Shown piece after piece: positions 22,216 through 32,766 of a DNA stretch of 64,000 bases. The stretch lies in the NCBI GenBank assembly GCA_027943245.1, contig JANDJZ010000148.1, forward strand, positions 34,218 through 98,217. Direction: 5' to 3'. Within the stretch, counting starts at the first letter, position 1. Each line of letters starts with the position of its first letter. The position numbers and the translations under genes are program-made. The notes beneath the pieces are model-generated. The model made no database searches and was not told the origin of the DNA. It worked only from the letters and a program-made list of their open reading frames with translations. This stretch comes from Acanthamoeba sp. SK_2022b (Eukaryota > Discosea > Longamoebia > Acanthamoebidae).

Positions 22216-23693
22216 ATGGCCGACCACTCGTGCAAGAAGGGAGACAAGATTCTCTACATCACGCCTGCTCCTGCCGTGCCACCGGAGGTTTCGCAGCTGC
22301 AGGAGATCGTCGGCAGCGAGGGTGCCGTCAAGGTCATCTCTCGCCCCCAGATTACTGATGGTACCACACTCCTCCTCAGCGCACCAGTGGAAGCGAGGCG
22401 TGGTGACGTCTAGACGTCGGGTCAGCCGTGGGCAAGGTGATGCCAAATTTCTGGTACCTGATGCACCTTTTTTTTTTTTTTTTTTTTTTTAGATAAGAGC
22501 GGCGAGTCCTCGTCTACCTATGATGTGGTGATTTCCATCGGTGCTTCGGCTGCTGGTCACCAGACCGACTTCCTGTTCGAGCTGGCACGCGTGCTGAAGC
22601 CCTCGGGCTTGCTTGTCCTCCGAGAGCCTCTGCTTCTCGGCTCCAAGGTGCCCCTCCATATAGCCCTCCAAGCATTTTGCCCTACGACGCTCACGCTCGT
22701 GACTTGGCAATGGTGGCGGCGACAACAGGATGGCATCGTGACGGCACTGCGCACAGAGAAGGAGGTGGAGAGCGCGCTACTTATCTCTGGCTTCACATCA
22801 ACCACCTTCACCAACACCCAGGGCGCCTCGTCCGTGGCCTCCTTCCCCGCGCTCAACGGCTCTGCCGACGTGCAGACCCAGATCGCTACATTTGAGGTAT
22901 ATTTTGCTCCTCTCACACAACGCTCCCTCTCACACAACGCTCTGTCTCACGACCTTGGGTTGCTTGTCTGGCCATCGCTCGTTCCTGTCATTGTGAAGAT
23001 TCGATCGGTCAAGCCCAACTGGGAGTTCGGTGTTTCGGCGGCTCTCTCGCTTCCCAAGAAGTCCGCCTCGGCTGCTCCCGTGTGGTCCCTCTCTGCTGGT
23101 ACCCAACAGCTACAACTCGCAACTCTTGGTGGTGTCTCTCTCATCTCATGCAACGGCCTGCACGCGCACAACAAACAGATGACACTATTGATGAGAGCAT
23201 CCCCGTGTCCAAGCCCGTGGCTGCCGGCTCGACCTGGAAGCTGGACGCCGATGACGCTGATCTGATCGAAGATGACGCCCTGCTCGAGAAGGAGGATCTT
23301 GCCAAACCCGACAAGGGTACGGGCTCGCTCACCTCGCGCGAGGTTATGGTGTTGTCGTGCGCCAACTCCAACTGTCTTGCAGTGTTCGATTGTGGCACCA
23401 GCGCGAGTGGCAAGAAGAAGGCGTGCAAGAACTGTTCGTGCGGCCTTGCCGAGGAGCTAGAGGCCGGTCAGGAGGTCAAGAAGAAGACGCCCGAACAGGC
23501 TTCTTCGTGTGGCAGCGTACGCTGGCTTCCGCTCTCACCTTCCTTGCGTGCGAGATACTGATGTGCGCTGCGTGTGTTTGCGTGTCGCGCGCAGTGCTAC
23601 CTGGGCGACGCGTTCCGATGCGCGAGCTGCCCCTACCTCGGCCTGCCGGCGTTCAAGCCCGGCGAGAAGATTTCCCTCGCCAACATGGACTAG
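22216..23693 (+). CDS. CIAPIN1: Anamorsin (Dre2/CIAPIN1), cytosolic Fe-S assembly factor
   Basis: Electron-transfer partner of the diflavin reductase Ndor1/Tah18 in cytosolic iron-sulfur cluster assembly. The N-terminal methyltransferase-like fold reads [20 protein letters not shown], then [31 protein letters not shown] and [13 protein letters not shown]. The linker has [20 protein letters not shown]. The C-terminal cluster motifs are [20 protein letters not shown] (C-x8-or-more-C-x2-C-x-C type) and [19 protein letters not shown] (twin CxxC, split by an intron), followed by [13 protein letters not shown] and stop. About six exons. The acceptor before DKSGESS is preceded by an unbroken run of about 22 T (22470-22491). 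A donor GTACGG after KPDK best removes the poorly conserved stretch before VFDCG. The length matches the family. Confidence 0.94.
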
Positions 23694-23925
23694 AAAGTTG
23701 GGCGTTGTTTTGTGTTGATATCAAAAACGAATAATTCCTCGATGAGCTTTTCCTCTCTGTGTATTGTTTCTCTCCTCCAGAGCCACCTACACCAAAGAGC
23801 GAACGCGAAAGAACGAAAACTAAACGACGCTCGCTGCGAGCGAGAGGTGTATTGTGTGGTGATCTGCCGGAGGCGGTCACAAATAAAGGTGGGGGTGGTC
23901 ATCGACGTATGATTACAAGGGTGGG

Positions 23926-23951
23926 GATAGAACAAGAGGAACGAGAAGAAA
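23926..23951 (+). repeat. 26-base dispersed repeat, copy 2
   Basis: Identical to 8139-8164. It lies in the 278-base convergent gap between anamorsin and the FYVE gene. Confidence 0.7.
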
Positions 23952-23971
23952 AAGGGACAGGCAAAGTAAGC

Positions 23972-24860
23972 TTAATCGTCAGCGTATTTGACCTGCAGAT
24001 ACTCGCTCACCACCTTGAAGCACGCTTCACAGACGCGCACGCTGTCTCGATAGCCCTTGTCTGGCGGCCGTGGAGGTCGCGAAGCGACATGTCAGAACTG
24101 GGCCTAACACAACAGAAGATCCATAGGTCCTGAAGGCCACGCAAAAAGGGCGTACCCAGCAGCGTGATGGATTGTTGGGTGCACAGAGCGCAGAAAATGA
24201 GGCCGCAATTGCGACAGTGGTGCTGTGACAACGCAGAAGAAGGGAGTAGGTGAGTGTGCAGCAAACTCAGATTAAAAAAACCTGCGCCCGAACTGCGAAA
24301 AAGGTGCACCAACAGGAAGTTGAACTGTCTAAAAATTAAGATAAGGCCGGAGAATAAAGAAGTACTTTTTAATACGCAAAGTTCAAAAAAAAACAGCAAA
24401 AAATAGTTGTTTTTTGAACATTAAAATAAATTATTAGGAAAAAATAAAACGAAAGGGAAGCAAAAAGAGAAGGTACCCGTCGAAAGGTCATGGTGAACTC
24501 CTTCTGGCACTTTAGGCAGCAATTGGTCTCGTCGTCGGGCATCCAGTTTTTGTGGTTATACACAGCCAACAGGGCAGCCAGCGCGGCCGAAGCGGCAGCG
24601 GCGGTCGGGCACGAGGGAGTTTCGGGCACAGGTGAGTGGTCACCGCTGCCACCCTTGGTGGGTCGTTCTATCATGACGTTCTTGCCGGCCCACTCGAAGC
24701 GGTCTTCAAGAGGGAGCGACCCAAAGTTGAGGGTCATGGGCGTGCGGGCCTCTGCCACCCGCTCTGGCTTGGACTTTTTCATGGTCCCTGTGCCTGCTGA
24801 CACAGTGTCGCGTCTTCCTCGTGAGACCGTCGGCTCGGGTATGGGCATCCCTTCCATCAT
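23972..24860 (-). CDS. FYVE zinc-finger protein
   Basis: Phosphatidylinositol-3-phosphate reader acting on endosomes. Exon 1 (24860-24477) starts MMEGMPIPEPTVSRG, carries a Ser/Pro-rich basic stretch, an Ala-rich helix and NWMPDDETNCCLKCQKEF, then TMTFRR. Exon 2 continues HHCRNCGLIFCALCTQQSIT, and exon 3 supplies DKGYRDSVRVCEACFKVVSE, ending YLQVKYADD. Thus WxxD, RRHHCRxCG and RVC plus eight Zn-binding Cys/His are all present. The third join requires skipping an in-frame stop upstream of the CAG acceptor before ACAAGG, which works in phase. The frame stays open upstream, and an ATG at about 25143 could extend it, but that extension is low complexity. The FYVE sits at the C-terminus, with no other domain seen. 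Confidence 0.88.
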
Positions 24861-25449
24861 GTCCGTGTGTGTGCTTCTTTCTCCAACGCGCCAGGTTTTT
24901 GCTTTGTTGCCGTGTGTGTCGGACACGAGAGCTCGCGTATTACCGCAAAAGAGTGTCGGGGTTGTATGATTTCCTTCTGTTTTTCTCTCTTCCTCGAACC
25001 TAAGAACCACCTTCGGTGCAAGCGGGCCAGGTGTGTGCGCGCTCGAGCAAGGGCAAGGCAAAAGGCGTGTAGCGTCGCTTGGTTGTTCTTCTTCGTCCAG
25101 CGCGGCCTTTTCGTCCCTCTCTTCCTGGGTCTTCCGGCGCATGAACTGAACTGAACCGCCGCGAGCGGAGAGTCGCGGCAGTCGCCGTTGTTGGCGCACA
25201 GAAGAAAATAACCAAACATGGGTGGGGGATTTTCCACCACCAAAGACGATCGAAGCAATACCCGGTCTCGGGGCCGATCGTTGTGTCGAGCTGACCAGTC
25301 CCGTACCTCTTTGACGGTGTCCGTCCTCTGCCCTCGTGTGATAGCGAAATAACAGGGGCCACGGACACGAGCCCTGCCGCGACGGCGGTGAGACAAACTG
25401 TTTTGCAGACGAAGAAGAGTGGAAGAAGAGAACAGAGGAGAGTAGAAAA
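24861..25449. other. Divergent intergenic region, FYVE / GH3
   Basis: Shared upstream region of the FYVE gene (-) and the GH3 gene (+). A minus-strand frame remains open through it, but I see no domain in it. No regulatory motif stands out. Confidence 0.4.
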
Positions 25450-28400
25450 ATGGAAGCGGTGCAGCGGATCGGCATCGCCTGCGCATCCCTTCTGCTCATG
25501 CTCGCATTTGCTGCAGCGGCTCCCGCTGGTGATCCCTTCACGGATCCTCTGATACGAAAATTCGTAAACACGAAGCTTGCCGCGTTGAGCCTCAGGGAGA
25601 AGATCGGTCAAATGACTCAGGTTCCCACCCACTCAATCCTTTATTCTCTCTTAATGCAAAATCTCAGCAATCTAATGCACTTCTTCCAATCTCCGTGCTG
25701 GCCTGCCTCTAGTTGGACATCTCCTACTTTTTGCAGAAGGACAAGAACGGCAACCCCATTGCAGCTCTCGACACCAACCTGTTCCTCAAGGTAAGTCATG
25801 AGTCCGCGCGACGAGTGGCCTTTGTACTATGCTCTTATTCTTCTTCGGGCCCGTCCGAGCAGGTCGTTAAGGAGTACGGCATCGGTTCGCTCGCTGGCAG
25901 GTAAGAATGATGCTGCCTCCTCCTCCATCATCATCCAACCAGTGCCCGCCACCGGCTGATGTGCTTTCTTTCACCTCCAGTCCGTTCGCCAACGGCATGC
26001 TTCCACTCACCCCCGGTGGCGTCCCCGTCTCGGGCTTCAACGTCACGCAGGCACGACGCGTGCACTTGCCTTTCTTTCTCCCGGCCGCGCCACTGCTCAC
26101 TCGCGACCATGTGTTGTGTTGTGTTATGTTGTGTTGTGTTGTGTTGTGTTGTGTTGTGTTGTGTTGTGTTGTGTTGTGTTGTATTGTGTTGTGTTGTGTT
26201 GTGTGGTATTGGGCGTGCAGTGGATCGAGTTCACCAACGTCATCCAGAAGATTGCTACCGGGCAAATCAACTCTATACCTATCCTCTACTACGTTGACCA
26301 CGTGCACGGCGCCAACTACGTCTACGGCGCGACCATTTTCCCACACGTATGTGGTCCCATCCTCCTAACCTGCCGAGGCGATGATGTTCACGCGATGTTC
26401 ACGCTTTCGAAATGGTTGCCATGCGCTTGATCTCATGCGCCTGGGCTCTCCACTACAGAGCATCGGTCTCGCCGCTACCTGGAATCCTGTGTTGGTGAGC
26501 AAGGTGGCCGGCATCACCGCCAAGGACTCGAGGTATTTTGTCCCACCCCCCGTCCCATATAAACGTTGGGCCCGTGGTCGGTGGGCTGACACCGTTCGTC
26601 TTGGCTCCAGAACCGCCAACCTCCCGTTTGTAGGCTCGCCCACTCTCGACGTCGCGCTCAACCCGCTGTGGCCGTCGATGTATGGCACTGTACGCGCAGG
26701 CTTCCTCTGCTCTGATTCTCTAAAGACTAGGCTTCCCTGACCCGACCACACACACCTGCGCAGTTTGGCGAGGACCCCTATCTCATCTCCCAGATGGTGA
26801 GCGCCATGGTCGCAGGTCTGCAGGGCAACGCTTCGCTCGCGTTAACCGGTGCCAATCCGACTACTGTCGCTTCCGCGTTGAAGCACTTCGTCGGCGTCGG
26901 CGATCCCACCTCTGGCAAGGCCAAATCCTCATCCTGGGTATGACGCCATATTCACCTCCATTGCAGAATAATTCTTCTCACCACATCTCAATGGACACGA
27001 TGGTGTTTGTGCTGTGCTGCGCTGCGCTGTTCAAACTGCTAGATCTCTACCCGCATGCTCAAGCGCTACTTCACTCCGCCCTTTGAGGCCGCTATCGCCG
27101 CGGGCGCTCCGAGCGTGATGATCGGGTCGGGCTCGATCAACGGCGTGCCCAACCACGCCTCGGCGGACCTCCTCCAGTCGCTGCTCCGAAAGACCCTCAA
27201 CTTCACCGGCCTCATCTCCAGGCACTCCTCCTTTTCATTCTATTTCTCGTGCGCAACTCTTTTTTTGGTCTATTCCTTCTTTTCAATTTGTTTTTAATTT
27301 TTGTGTTCGTTCTTTGTCTCATGTTGTATTTGTGCTGTGATAATGCACAGCGGCCCGGGCGGCATCGACGATCTCTGCACCCTCCACCACGTGGCCCCGA
27401 ACACGGAGAAGGTGCGCTGGCTTGTCCCCTCCCCTGGTCAACGTTACTTTGTTCTCCTCGCCGACAGTCATCTCGCACAACTTTCATCAGGCCATCGCGT
27501 TGGCCATGCAGGCCGGTATCGAACTCAGCATGAGCAGCCTGGTACCTCTTGCTCCTATCGCTGCCAATGGGTTCCCTGGTGTTAGCTTGCGAGCTGGGTT
27601 GACCATGACCACGGCGTGGTACATGGCGTGTGACGCAGGACCTGAGCTTTGCGGACACCCTGTACGCGCTGGCCCAGTCGTCCCCGACGATGCAGAAGCT
27701 CATCGACCAGGCTGCCGGAAACATACTCGTTCTCAAGAAAGTGCTCGGTGTGCCTCCCACCACTCTGGTGTGCCTTCGCCGCACATCTCGCTGATCCTGT
27801 TCCTCTTCTTCCGTCAAGGCCTTTTTGATGACCCCTTCGGCAGCATGACCAACCCCAACATTCCCACCGTGGGCAGCAACACCGGTACGCGATTCCATCA
27901 CGCACGCGGTGTCACTTTTTTTTCTCAATTATTATTTTTCCTTCAGCGTTTCATTTTTGAAAAAAGGAAATGAAATATGATAATTTAAAATGCAACGAAA
28001 AAGGCTAAGGCTGGGGGGTGGTTCGTTTTTTCCTCCAACGCTTGTGTTTCCAGATGGGGAGTTTGCCATCCAAGTCGCGCGCGAGTCGGTGACACTGTTG
28101 AAGAACGACGGCATCCTGCCTCTCAACAGCACCTTCAAGAACATCATCCTCTCCGGGCCCACCGGTATCCCTTTCCTCTCTCCCTAGGCGCCCGGGCACG
28201 TACTGATCGTTCGTGTGCGTCGTTGGCCGACATAGGCAACACCATTGGCGGGCTGAGCGGAAGCTACACCTTCCACCAACAGGGCGCAGGTGGGTCTCTT
28301 CCTCACTCTCTCCCTCTCCCTCGGCACCTCCCTTCCAGACTGTCGGCGATCTTTCATATGTCACGTGGTAGCACGCAAGCTTATCACCGCTCCGATTCCC

Positions 28401-30218
28401 AAACATAGGCGAAAGCGAGTGGGCCAACTATCCCTTCTCTTCGACGCTCTTGCTCAATATCAACGTGGTACGCAATGCATCGTGTAGTCGTCATCTACAA
28501 TTGTAGCCGGCAGGGACGAAACTGACGTTTTCTTCGCGTCGACTTGATATTCCTTGCCTGTGTCGACAGCTGGAGCCGAACGTGACTGTTGGCTTCTCGC
28601 TGGGCTGCAACTTCACGGCCTGCCCCACGGTGGCTATGGCCGACGCCTACAACCTGGCCCAAAAGGCCGACCTGCTGATCTTGACTGTCGGCGAGGACAC
28701 AGTCGACGCCTCCAACGGCGACATCGAGAGCCTTGAGCTGTCGGAATCTCAGGTATCGTCTACACTCAGCCATTTTATTTTTATTGATTTTTTTTGTTCA
28801 TCATTTATTTTTTATAATTAGCGGAGCCTAATGTGGTGCCTCACGTCTTAGGTCTACCTGCTGCGCAACCTGTCATCGCTCGGCAAGCCCCTGGTCATCG
28901 TCCTTGTTGAGGGCAGGCCCCGCATCATGCCAAAGTCGGTCATCGAGTCCGCCAACGCCATCATCCACGCCTACCTGCCCGGCCCCCGTACGCTCATCCT
29001 CTTTCTCCTAATCGGGCTCAGCGTTACGGCTGGCTTGCCACGACTCGATCTCGGCGTTTCGCTCTGCAGCTCTCCCCACCTCACTCCGCTGTTCTCCATG
29101 GCAGAGGGCGGCCAAGCCGTGGCCGAGATCTTGTGGGGCGTCACGAACCCGTCGGGCAAGCTTCCCTACACCTACCACGCCGTACGGCACCCTCCCTCGT
29201 CCACCACAACACAACTACTAGCCGACCAACGTGCATACATTCATCTAACTCTTTTTTTGTATTATTTGTATAATTATTTTTGATGGGCTGCGTACAGCGC
29301 ACGGGTGACATTCGGGTGCCCTACTACCACACATACTCGGACCCACCGGGCATGTTGTTGTATCCCTTCGGCTTTGGCCTCTCGTTCACCAGTACGCGTG
29401 TCGCGACTCTCTACTGCGCGCGAGGAAAGTAGGCTGACTAATTTATTCTCTCTCTCTCTCTCTCTCCTTGGGACAGCGTTCGCTTACTCGGACCTGTCGC
29501 TATCGAGTCAGAGCGTGGTGATGGGCCAGAGCATCGACGTTAGCGTGACGGTGACCAACACCGGCAAGGTTCCTGGCATGGAAGTCGTGCAGCTGGTGCG
29601 CTTCTCACAACCCACACGCGCGATGACGACAGCTCGTCCCTCCCCAATTCTTTCTTTCTCGCTCACCTCCCTTACTAACCTTTTATATTTCTATATTAAA
29701 AAACAGTACTTGAGCGATGTGTACGCTTCGGTGACGCCCGAGGTGAAGATGCTGCGCCGCTTCTCAAAGATCAACGTCGCCGTCGGTCAGTCGATCAAGC
29801 TGCAGTTCACACTCTACGCCAGCGACATGTCCTTCATCGGCGTCGTGCGCCCTCCCTTCCTCTCCTCCCCCTATTCTCTGCCTACCTCTTGTGGGTCGCA
29901 TCTCAAGCGCATCGGCCTTCCCCTTTCCCCCTGCAGAACGACTCGCCCACTATCGAGCCGGGAGAATTCGTTGTCTCGGTCGGCGGGCTGTCGGCCTCGT
30001 TCAACGTCACGTCGCCCGCACCGACAGAGGCACAGGCTAAGACGACGAGGACAAAGACAAGAACGGGTGCGTCTACTTCTACGACTTCTGCCAAGACCTC
30101 GGTGGAGGAGAGGCGACAGCGGCTGTTCGTCGAGTACGAGCGCAAGAAGCGCGCGCTCGACATGGAGCTCAAGGAGCAGATCACCGCCCTCGAGCGCGAG
30201 GACGATGTACATGTGTAG
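25450..30218 (+). CDS. GH3 beta-glucosidase-like secreted protein, catalytic nucleophile not found
   Basis: Glycoside hydrolase family 3, nearest in style to the social-amoeba enzyme. Signal peptide MEAVQRIGIACASLLLMLAF. The TIM-barrel domain shows SLREKIGQMTQ, ILYYVDHVHGANYVYGATIF, SIGLAATWNPVL, LDVALNPLWPSMYGT-FGEDPY, ALKHFVGVGDPTSGK, MLKRYFTPPFEAAIAAGAPS and SGSINGVPNHASADLLQSLL. The position of the usual (S/T)DW nucleophile reads GLIS then SGPGGIDDLCTLHHVAPN from 27351, lacking Asp-Trp under every join I tried. The C-terminal domain has ARESVTLLKNDGILPL, LTVGEDTVDASNGDIESLEL, VEGRPRIMP and YPFGFGLSFT; an FnIII-like domain follows. After it comes a Thr/Lys-rich linker and a charged helix (VEERRQRLFVEYERKKRALD onward), odd for a secreted enzyme. 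About 20 exons; one intron contains a pentamer microsatellite. Confidence 0.86.
26110..26206. repeat. Pentamer microsatellite in a GH3 intron
   Basis: Tandem TGTGT-type pentamers (GTTGT phase) fill the intron just before the exon beginning WIEFTNVIQK. Related in sequence to, but different in period from, the heptamer array at 2354. Confidence 0.9.
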
Positions 30219-30501
30219 TGTGATTTGTGCTCAGGCATCGTGTTGTTGGCGCGAAATGCGAGCGGCACCTCGGCGGCCGCAGCAGCGAGGGCGACGACGA
30301 GGCGAGCGCGCTCGCCAACCTTTTTGATTCTTCGGTGTCGGCTCTGCCTATGTTACCCCCTTTCTCTTTGCTTGTCTTGATTTCCTGTTGCAGGAAAATC
30401 GACTACAAGACACCATTTTGTTCACCGGTGAGCGCAATCGTTTACCTTGCCGTACATTCGCTCCTTGTAGTTCAGCATCGCCAGAGGACCACAAACAGGT
30501 A

Positions 30502-32713
30502 TTAGACCACGCCCACCAGGTCTACCACTTCAGGAGCGACAGCCATCAGTGGCTCGCCCGCGGTTTGGTTTGGTTGCAAGGCCTCTGCGCTACGGTCACC
30601 GCCCTCGGCCGTTTCTTCTTCTCCGTAGAGGTCAGACGCGCCGACCGAGATGGGCGTGAAGCTCCTCCGCCTCTCCTTGGACTTGTCACGCCGTTCCCAC
30701 TTCCTCTGCTGCTCCGCTAACATGTTCATCTCCGAGAGGCGACGCTTCCCTGGCGACTTTCGAATTGGCTTCGGCGCTTCCTCCACCTTCTCCTCCTCTC
30801 CCTCTTCGTTGTTCTCTTCTTCCTCCATCTCCTCCTCGCTGACTGCCTTCGTCTTCTTCTTGGGCGTGGTCTTGGCCGCACTGTTCGTGCTCTTTTGCTT
30901 TTTCGGTGTGGGCTGCTGTTGCTGCTGCTTCTGTCGGTCTTCCTTGATAACGCTGATCTGTTGCAGCAACTTGATGCGGCTGCCAAGCGGCATGCCAAGG
31001 GTGATCAGGTGGGCTTCCTCTAGAAGTAGCAACGCCGCCATATCAATTTCCTGATCGGCGGTGAAGAGGTGTTTACCATCAGAAACAGTGCCAACAAGCA
31101 GCGACGAGTTGCGACCACAAGCGCGGATGACATACCTCAGCGGCAAACTGGGACACGTACTTGGTCAGCCCAATATTGGCGAGCAGCTTGCCCACTTCGT
31201 CTTCATCGCTGCTCGCCTTTTCATTGGCCCCTGTCGGCGCAGCTGGTTCGTTCTCCTCGTCCCTGGGCCTCTTGCCTTGGCGCTTCGGTGCGACGACCGC
31301 CTTATCATAAGGGCGGTGGTCCTTCAGTAAATACGCCACATGACCCAGGGCACATTGCGTTAGAGAGAGACTGACGTGCCTCGGCAGCGGGAGTGGGGAC
31401 AGCCTTGACCGTGGGCGAGGGCGGCTGGCGCACTGGTGTCGTGGTTGCACTGGTGGCCTTGGCGACCGGCGTTTCACTCTTGACCAGCGTAAGCATCGTA
31501 TAGCGTTTCTGCTTGGCAGCAGGTTCCACGCTCGACGATGACGGTGAAGGTGCGGTGGAGATCGTGCTCACCTGTTCCTTCTTCTGTTTTTCCTGCTGCT
31601 GCTTAGCTTCCTCCTCCTCACGCGCCAATCTGTCGTTATAGGCGGTGATGGCGTCGATGTAGCTCTTCTTCGTGGCGGGCGAGGCCACCATCAGCCTCTC
31701 CTCTGCACAGTAGGCCTTCAGCTTCCTCAGTGGGTACTGGGCCAAGTTGTCGAGGTCCAGCTCTTCGTCCTCCTCCTCTTCGGCATCCTCAACTATCTCC
31801 TCCTCCTCCACGTTGTTCATCTCTGCCTTGTCCACGACCTTCTCCTTCTCGGACTTGTCCTCGCGGGCGGCGGGAGTGGCATTGGCCGAGCCGGTCTCGG
31901 CGGGGGGCTGGTAGCCCCCCTGCTTGGCGGTGAGGATGTGCGTGATGAGAACGTCCCTCTTGATGCGCCTCTTGGCCTTGCCGCTCTGGGCGTCGGTCAG
32001 CGGCACGCCCAAGTCCTCCGCCATCTGGTCGATCAGCGCACCATCGAGCGACGTCATCCACGTGCGGAGGCCGGCGCTGGAGTGGGAGATATGCGTGACA
32101 AATGTGGGGCGTGCACTCGAACGAATGACGACAACCATACCTGTTGATGGCAGCACGGATGCTGAAGCAGCGACGCTGTCGGTCAAGGGTCTCGCCTTGG
32201 CCTACGATAAGCGCCATCCCCAGAGCCTGTCCCGCCACAGACAAAGCGTGTCATAAAAGGACAAAAATAATTCTTGTGCATTACATAAATAATAAATACT
32301 AAATAATAAAGAATAAAGAATAAAACACGTGCCTCACAGAGGGCAGCCAGCTGGGTGTCGTCGAGCCGTTCGAGCATGTACTCCAGCCCGTTGTCGTCGA
32401 GGTACTCTGCCACGCGCTTGGTGCACTCAGCCTTGCTCGCGTTGGGGCGTGTGAGCGGGACCTTGAGTCCGACAGCCATGCCCCGCAAGAGCTCGAGCGA
32501 CGGCAGATGGATGAGGTTCCTGTTGCCCGCCAGGTCGATGACCTTCCTCAGGCCAGCGATGAGGTCGCGCCGCGTTGTCGGCGCAGCGTCTCGATTGGTC
32601 TTGGTGCTGTAGCACCACAGCTGGGTCAGCGTCGTATTATTGAACGACTTAAGAAACTGCTTGGCCCTTGCCACCGCGAAGAAGTCGGTCCCCGCAACGT
32701 CCGCTTTGCTCAT
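30502..32713 (-). CDS. SAM-domain protein with helical N-terminal repeats and SAP-like motif
   Basis: Starts MSKADVAGTDFFAVARAKQF. The N-terminal part is built from short helical units: LRKVIDLAGNRNLIHLPSLE, KAECTKRVAEYLDDNGLEYM and LRTWMTSLDGALIDQMAEDL. An acidic run (VEEEEIVEDAEEEEDEELDL) precedes a SAP-like helix pair (YPLRKLKAYCAEERLMVASP, then KKSYIDAITAYNDRL). A Ser/Pro linker leads to a SAM domain split by an intron: EVGKLLANIGLTKYVSQFAA, then EIDMAALLLLEEAHLITLGM and PLGSRIKLLQQISVI. The C-terminus is Lys/Glu-rich, with RKSPGKRRLSEMN. The composition suggests a nuclear or chromatin role (inference). It is paralogous to the gene diverging at 32767, with matching segments in the same order. 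Confidence 0.78.
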
Positions 32714-32766
32714 TTCGCGTGAAGATGCTCACTTTGTTCCCCGTTCATCTAAGCGAAAACTGAAAA

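Noticed and set aside
24861..25571. Long N-terminal extension of the FYVE protein
   Set aside because: The frame is open, but it runs into the start of the GH3 gene and shows no domain; the start at 24860 is preferred.
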